This document shows, piece after piece, positions 54,031-64,000 of a stretch of 64,000 nt of DNA (within the stretch, counting starts at the first letter, position 1; every line of letters starts with the position of its first letter). The notes beneath the pieces are model-generated. The model was given only the letters and a program-made list of their open reading frames with translations. It did no database searches and was not told where the DNA came from. Where the stretch lies: NCBI GenBank assembly GCA_963971405.1, contig OZ020489.1, forward strand, positions 27,120,290 to 27,184,289, in the 5' to 3' direction. Position numbers and translations under genes: made by a program. Source of the stretch: Psococerastis gibbosa (Eukaryota; Arthropoda; Insecta; Psocodea; Psocidae).

Positions 54031-55089
54031 AATACTTGAAGGCTCAGTCAAACAGTCTAGTAGTGTGGTTCGCAGTGATTTCGTATATTGGAGATATTTT
54101 GGATATTTTTTATATTTATCATAGCATCGTAAAATCGGCGAGTTAGGTCGCTGTACATTGTTAGTACATTTTCGAAGGTTCACTAGTATCAAATGTCAAA
54201 CTATGTAGACACCTTGACCTACCTACAAAAGTTTAATTATGTCGTGTAATGTAGGTGTTTACTAATTCTAAGGAGAATTAATTAAGCATTAAGTTGAACG
54301 CTTGTAGAAGCCATAATATCTCAAGACGAGCATTCGATCGTAATTGGGTTAACTACAAATATGTGTGCACATTCCTACACATGGGAAAGTCGAAAATGTA
54401 TTAAATTGGATAGTAACGCAGCTTATATATCCATTAAATAGGTACCGTATTTTTGCTGTGTGATTGGGAAAGTGCCTACATAAGTTTATCATATGTAAAA
54501 ATCTCTTAAAAGTTACACTTGTATAAATTAATATAACATTTTACTTAATTAGAAATTAATTGCTCAGATTTTCAAAGAAACCTGAAAGTGCGGCAGTTTA
54601 TTACTGATTTGGGCGCCTCGTATTTAAAAGCGATACATTTTTTTACTAGTGGTGGATTAAAAGACTTTTTAGTCTTTGGATGTATATGAGAAAGTTTAAT
54701 AAGTAAAAAGAACTGAACACATTTTAATTTTAAATCTTCCCTTCGGCTTTTTTTACTATTTAGTGTACCTTATGATGTTACTTAAGATGGCTTTCCACGC
54801 GATCATGTAAAAATGTAAAAATGATAATGTCATGTGGGTATAGCCAAGACAACACTATGTTATAATGTAATAATCGTAATAATAATAATAGTTTATATTT
54901 GAGCCATCAAGAGATCAGGTCCACAACGATGACACTTACATGGTACAGTACACGCAACCAAAAAATACACACAAAGGCTTTTAAAAAAGGAAAATAAATA
55001 AATGACTAAAAACTAAAACTAAATACCTATAAATCAACAATGCACCCTACTTATAATGCCCGAGATAGCTGTCCTGAAGGATGGTAGGC
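54031..55089. other. 3' flank of the zinc-finger gene; no further gene seen
   Basis: The 3' UTR must begin at 54031, but I cannot fix its end because no AATAAA signal is clearly placed. The remainder is AT-rich. Confidence 0.45.
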
Positions 55090-55335
55090 TCAGGCAAATA
55101 GATCAGGATCATTGAGTTTGTTTATAACCCCAATGATCCTACCAAGCGGTGACTTACTAGTAGAGTTGCAACAAACAAAGTTTTCGATCGTGTATTCTTG
55201 ATATTGACTCTGAGGTGAACTCTGTCGAGTATAGTAGGGCTGTCCAGATGACTGTAACGGTGTTGTACTGTATATGTAAGTGTTAATCATGGCAATACAA
55301 ATAATTAGCGATAAATTTATTCGAAGAGCTTTCAC
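55090..55335 (-). CDS. Unrecognised open frame, 81 codons
   Basis: The frame begins at a GTG (an in-frame TAG lies three codons upstream) and runs to TAG at 55090. It has a hydrophobic start (LRINLSLIICIAMI) and then SSPQSQYQEY and SKSPLGRIIGVINKLNDPD. The last part looks coding, and SPLGRII echoes SPLGKII read through the donor of exon 5 of the zinc-finger gene. It may be an internal or last exon, or chance. Confidence 0.22.
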   Translation of the reverse strand: MKALRINLSLIICIAMINTYIYSTTPLQSSGQPYYTRQSSPQSQYQEYTIENFVCCNSTSKSPLGRIIGVINKLNDPDLFA

Positions 55336-55354
55336 TTCAAACTACACCCCGGTT

Positions 55355-55478
55355 TGACTCGTTCCCAAACTTGGTTAAGTGAAGCTGGAGCCTGATGCAA
55401 TGTCAATGGTAAGCGTGTCTGAGCTTGTCCACTGTCACTTTTAGTTGGTGTGGGTTGACATCGAGGACATGAGCCAGC
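55355..55478 (-). repeat. Rep C copy 3, reverse
   Basis: CCCAAACTTGGTTAAGTGAA, GTAAGCGTGTCTGAGCTTGT and GGTTGACATCGAGGAC match the reverse of copies 1 and 2. Confidence 0.55.
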
Positions 55479-56284
55479 TCTCCAACGGCCAAAAATGCAT
55501 ACGAAAACAATACTATTAATATCTGAAAAATGTATGGGGTCGCTGGCAAGGGAATGCTGAATCAAATAAGTAGGCCTACTGTACTCCATAAAAAAAAGCC
55601 CTTCAAATAATAATAATAATAATAGGCTAATACACCCCGGTTGTTAATTTTCAGATTATTTATTATTCAATAAACTAATTTTTTATTTGATTAGTTATTT
55701 TACTATTTCCATTGTGTAGGCCTACCTATCTAAATATACTTGCTCAAACCAATATACATTAATTTGAACTGCCGTTTGTAGATAAATAAAGTGTGGCGCT
55801 GATAGGTTCCACTGTATCTCAAACTCTGCAAAAAAAAAAAACATTGCATTGCTGACTTAATTTAAAATTTTAGAAGCAGATGGTGAGGACTGATTTTCTG
55901 TCTACCAGTCGCGACGTCATAGCATACCAGAAAAGAAAACTACTTAGCTTCAGTAGGTTCCTCAATATCATCAAAGGCAGGCACATAGGGTAGCCTCGTA
56001 TATTTCTACATACTCTTTAAACTGCTTTTAACTAATAAGTGGAAATTAAATAAAAGTATGATGAAGTTTTTAAATTTTGTATGTTCCCGCTATTTTATAA
56101 ACCGGATGTAGATTTGCTGTTGCATTAGGTGGGTTTCAAAACTAAAGGAAATTTTCAAGATTTGAAAACCAAAAATGGTCATTTAGCGAAATCAAATAAT
56201 GTTTTTTGACTTTATTAGTCTTAATTTATTTTATTTGAGCCAAAATAATGAAAATTGAAAAGTTATTGATTCGATTTCCGGAAC

Positions 56285-56353
56285 TGACGTAATATTAAAA
56301 TAAAAACCGCGACTGCGCCGACTCGGCAACTTGTGTCTGTGTCGATCGCCGAT
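56285..56353 (+). promoter_or_regulatory. eEF1A promoter region
   Basis: An AT-rich AATATTAAAATAAAAACC (about 56291-56308) precedes a GC-rich stretch and then the pyrimidine start of exon 1. The exact start is inferred from the 5'TOP-like sequence. Confidence 0.5.
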
Positions 56354-56378
56354 CTCTTTCTGCCGTGGCATCTTATTG
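56354..56378 (+). other. EEF1A: eEF1A non-coding exon 1 with 5'TOP-like start
   Basis: CTCTTTCTGCCGTGGC begins with a C followed by pyrimidines, the 5'TOP pattern of translation-factor mRNAs that are controlled by growth signalling. It is followed by TCTTATTG|GTAAGT, a strong donor at 56379. The 5' UTR resumes after TTGTTGCAG at 59340. A non-coding first exon is normal for animal eEF1A. Confidence 0.65.
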
Positions 56379-59339
56379 GTAAGTCAATTTTTAAATTTTG
56401 TTTTCTAATCTCCTTTTATCTTTGCTTGAGGAACCAATCCTGATTTCGTTTTGCAACTGTTGAATGCACTAAAATCGTATTTTTCAAGAATTAGACTAAA
56501 TTTCTTTGAAATACTTGGGTACTTGTGAAATTTTCAAAATTGTGTCGGCAAAATCTGTCGAAAACGCCGGCTAAGCCGCATGGCTAAATTCAAGAAATAA
56601 ATTTTATGATCCAGTTGTTTTTTAAAATTTTTAAAAAGCTTTGTATTTTCTCTGGAAATTTGTAGTTGTTAAAAGTTAGAGCAGGTTAGCATCGTGTTGA
56701 CAATAATATATTGTGATTGCCATGGGGTGAAATTTTGAAGTTAACGCTGTGGCTAAAAATATGAAGCAACTAAGCACTTAATAAGCAATTTGACAAAATT
56801 CCTGTGAGAACTAGTTTACACATTCAAAATGCATGGGTTACGACTTGTATCAGTTCGTAGCCCATTGCACTGCAAACCGCATACGTCACCTGGCAATTTG
56901 TCTTTAAGCCGTTATTTCGGAATAATTGAGGCTTCTACCTCCTATAAATCATTGATCAGTTTTGACTATTAACTATGTTCCGAGAAATGTATTCTTATTT
57001 AACTTGATGGCATGTTACGGTGCACCCCACCCACGATAATTGCAACTAACATATTATTTTGCTTAATAGCTTCATAGCAAACGCATTACCTATGGTATTT
57101 GTTAAAGATAGCCATTTTTATGATTGGAATATGTTTTTAGTTAATTTGCTCTATTGACCTGGTTGCCACGTGTTGAGTAACTAATCTCTATTTTGCCACG
57201 AACTAGATGCCTAAAACTCCTTTTATGCTAATGTAGCATAACTTCTGAGTACCTTTTTTGTTTTCATCCCTTTGCTTTTATCTTGTAATACATGTTATAT
57301 TTAAGAGAAACTTCAACCATGCTTCTGACAATCTTAATCAAAAAAATGAAATGCACCTTGTGCTTTGATTAGGCCCTAGGTCTATCTACATTCTACTGCA
57401 ATACAGTGAAAGCTGACAAAGGAATCGTGCTAAATTAATAATTCCGCAAGATTTGTGTCTTATTATTATGCCAAGTTGTGCATCCACGTGCTAATTATTT
57501 ATAGCTTACTACTATCATGCAATCCGACCAGGTCGCAAGTCCACATAATCATAATTCTTAGTAAAATTTCAACCTGGCAAGCCGAACTCATTCTAATATC
57601 AGAATGGAGGTTGACGCCCGACGACATGCCCACGCAACATAATAAGCTTACATTGTACAGGTTTCGCATGGTCTAACAAACAAATCAAATATCGTCTATA
57701 ATAGACGATTAATGTATATAATATAGTTGCTTAAATAGTTCAGAAATGTTAAGCTGTTAAGTATGTCGATTACTGGCAGAAGTACAATTTCTAATGCTAA
57801 AAGTGGGATATTATACAAAACTTACTAATGTCACTAGCAATAACATAATTTATGAATTATGTATTTTATTACATCTGTTAATTAATGTTAAAATATTTTA
57901 AAAGTAAATCGGACACCCACGCTACTCCTTTCTTGTACGTCGAATTTCACATGGAATACTCATTGTAGAGCTGAAAAAATGTCATGTATGGAAACAAATA
58001 TTTCTATACAACAAAGTAGTAGGTCTAGTTTCTAGCACAAAGGCATAATTCCGTTATTATCCAGTGAAAAGGCACCTTAACGAAGACCGTTGTGCCAGTT
58101 ACACGTAGACCTTTTTTGGTTTCGATTCAAATTTATTTTACCAAGTTAAAGGACTTACCTAACAGCCTTTTACCAATTCTAAAATTTAACAGATGGCGTA
58201 AGAATTTAAAATTAAAATAGGCCACTCAAGATTGCTAATTTGGTTGTCAAGTTATCTTCTTTCTCCTAGTCGAACTGGTTTAAAATTTAAAGTTTGTTTC
58301 AACATTATAGGATTAAAAATAAGGGTGGGAAGCGAATGGTAATGGCATGTATATAACTTAATGATGCTACTGGCTATGACACTGATTGCGCAAGACTGCC
58401 GCGAGAGGGGGGTACGTGGCGATGCACTGTACCGGTAATATGCTTGCGTCACATCAACACCATCTACATTCTACCCATCCTCTCGCATTGAACCGCATGA
58501 GTTGAGCATTGAGAATTCATTACTTCGATGATAGATCTAATTACTGTTCATCATTCTTCATTCCTTTTTAAGCATATTTCCGTTGGGTCAGGTATATTTT
58601 TAGAATGTATAACTTTGAGAGTGACATTTGCTGCAAATTCTGGGAGTTCATAATGACTACAGCCTACATGTTTATTCATATTTTCGTTAAAAACCGTTAA
58701 CTGTGAAGCCGTAAATAATTCAGAAATTAATACGGTTCATATTGTTATATACAGTTTGTTTGGCTCCGGAAATTGTTATTTCAGCCAAAAAAAATTCCGC
58801 GACACCCTGAAACTACTTTTCGTTCATACTTCGCTGACGTTTTACGAGGACAGCATGGACTAACATGCTTGGGCTGTTTCATATGTCATATCGCTTGATA
58901 ATTCTAGAAATAGACCTGGGAACCTGCGTAGGCTTTATCTCCAAAGGGAGCCAGAATTCTTATTTCTTTCTCTGATGTCCATGACCAATGCTTTGCCTCC
59001 GCCATTTGCCAAGCCACGATGTACTACCAAACCGACTAAATTGTTCCAAATTTAACATGCCATAATAATTTTATTTAAAAAAAAGACAACCTCGACCTTC
59101 CCCTTATTGTCCTTCCCGTTTAAGCTTCGGCAAAATTTTCATGTTGGCTTCGAAAATGTTGTCAATTACATGCTGCCGAGTAAATAAACGCTAACATGCT
59201 CTATGGCGGTTTGTTTGTCTGCTAGCCATACTTAAATATTAGCGACAGTTGTTACAAAATTTAATTTAATGTACAAGTTTGAAGCTAGGAAATTTTTAAC
59301 TGACACCTGTTTAATGTTCATGTGTTTCCCTTGTTGCAG
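56379..59339 (+). other. eEF1A 5' UTR intron; no gene inside
   Basis: About 3 kb between the exon 1 donor and the acceptor TTGTTGCAG. I see no open frame with support, no snoRNA boxes in good context and no copy of the dispersed repeats. Confidence 0.6.
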
Positions 59340-59357
59340 TTGATTGTCCAATTCTAA

Positions 59358-63666
<4,309 letters not shown>

Positions 63667-63903
63667 GTGGGTAAAATTTAAATTTCAATTCAAATTGACA
63701 TGAGATCTAATAAGTAGACAATATCAATTATTGTTTAGCGGTGCACGTGGCAAAATATTAACGTGTTTATGCGCGTCATAATTCAAGGTTTTATTTTGCT
63801 GAGCCCTGCTCTCCTGGCAACTTAGTCCAATGCGCATATTAGATTAAGACATTAAGCCTTGGAGTGACCTTACTTAACTGATAAAATCTTCAAAATAAAC
63901 TGA

Positions 63904-63985
63904 ATTCTGTGATGAAAACAATTTTATTCTTTCGCGGTTTCTACCGGAGCCACTGGCTGTGATGGCCAAAGAATGTCTGACTAAT
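63904..63985 (+). ncRNA. Box C/D snoRNA-like gene, copy C (eEF1A intron after exon 6)
   Basis: Box C GTGATGA (63909-63915), the block TTTCGCGGTTTCTACCGGAG, a D'-like ACTGG, C'-like GTGATGG and box D CTGA (63977-63980). It lies in the intron that runs off the window. Confidence 0.77.
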
Positions 63986-64000
63986 TATGTGTAATATAAC

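Overview
The window is nuclear DNA from an animal, most likely an arthropod. It is AT-rich, its genes are split by GT-AG introns, and non-LTR retrotransposons, MITEs, fold-back elements and a Helentron-like repeat family fill most of the space. The eEF1A, ECSIT and ARMC7 exons read as ordinary arthropod-type orthologues. I cannot place the species from sequence alone.

Four host genes can be assembled exon by exon. (1) ECSIT, minus strand, 21689-33794, five exons, 390 aa. Its first intron is 9.1 kb and holds two retrotransposons. (2) ARMC7, minus strand, 36363-42109, four exons, 188 aa. (3) A single-C2H2, coiled-coil nuclear-type protein, plus strand, 48068-54030, six exons, 387 aa. (4) eEF1A, plus strand, 56354 to beyond 63666. 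It has a non-coding 5'TOP exon and five coding exons in the window and continues past the edge. The eEF1A introns carry five snoRNA-like genes: two H/ACA copies and three box C/D copies. Two short signal-peptide exons (17494-17557 and 21032-21101, minus) and a Cys-rich exon (14736-14896, minus) may belong to a small secreted-protein gene, but this is tentative.

Layout. 1-15 kb: almost only repeats (a hAT element with Rep A inside it, further Rep A copies, nested MITEs, a fold-back, a 90-bp tandem array, a Helentron-like element). 15-21.6 kb: sparse sequence, MITEs, G/C-tract repeats and the tentative signal-peptide exons. 21.7-33.8 kb: ECSIT, with LINE-2 (sense) and LINE-1 (antisense) in intron 1. 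LINE-1 is delimited exactly by a 14-bp target duplication inside an older Rep A copy. 33.8-36.3 kb: no gene seen. 36.4-42.1 kb: ARMC7; its second intron holds a 2-kb TIR element with a repeated TCATGAGTGCAAC word. 42.3-48.0 kb: the divergent intergenic region between ARMC7 and the zinc-finger gene, built almost wholly of inverted-repeat elements. 48.1-54.0 kb: zinc-finger gene. 54.0-56.3 kb: no firm gene. 56.3 kb to the end: eEF1A.

The genes do not form a pathway. ECSIT acts in mitochondrial complex I assembly and innate signalling, eEF1A in translation, and ARMC7 is a small armadillo-repeat protein. The most interesting parts are the snoRNA arrangement in eEF1A, the word-repeat TIR element at 39-41 kb, and the fold-back-filled divergent promoter region.
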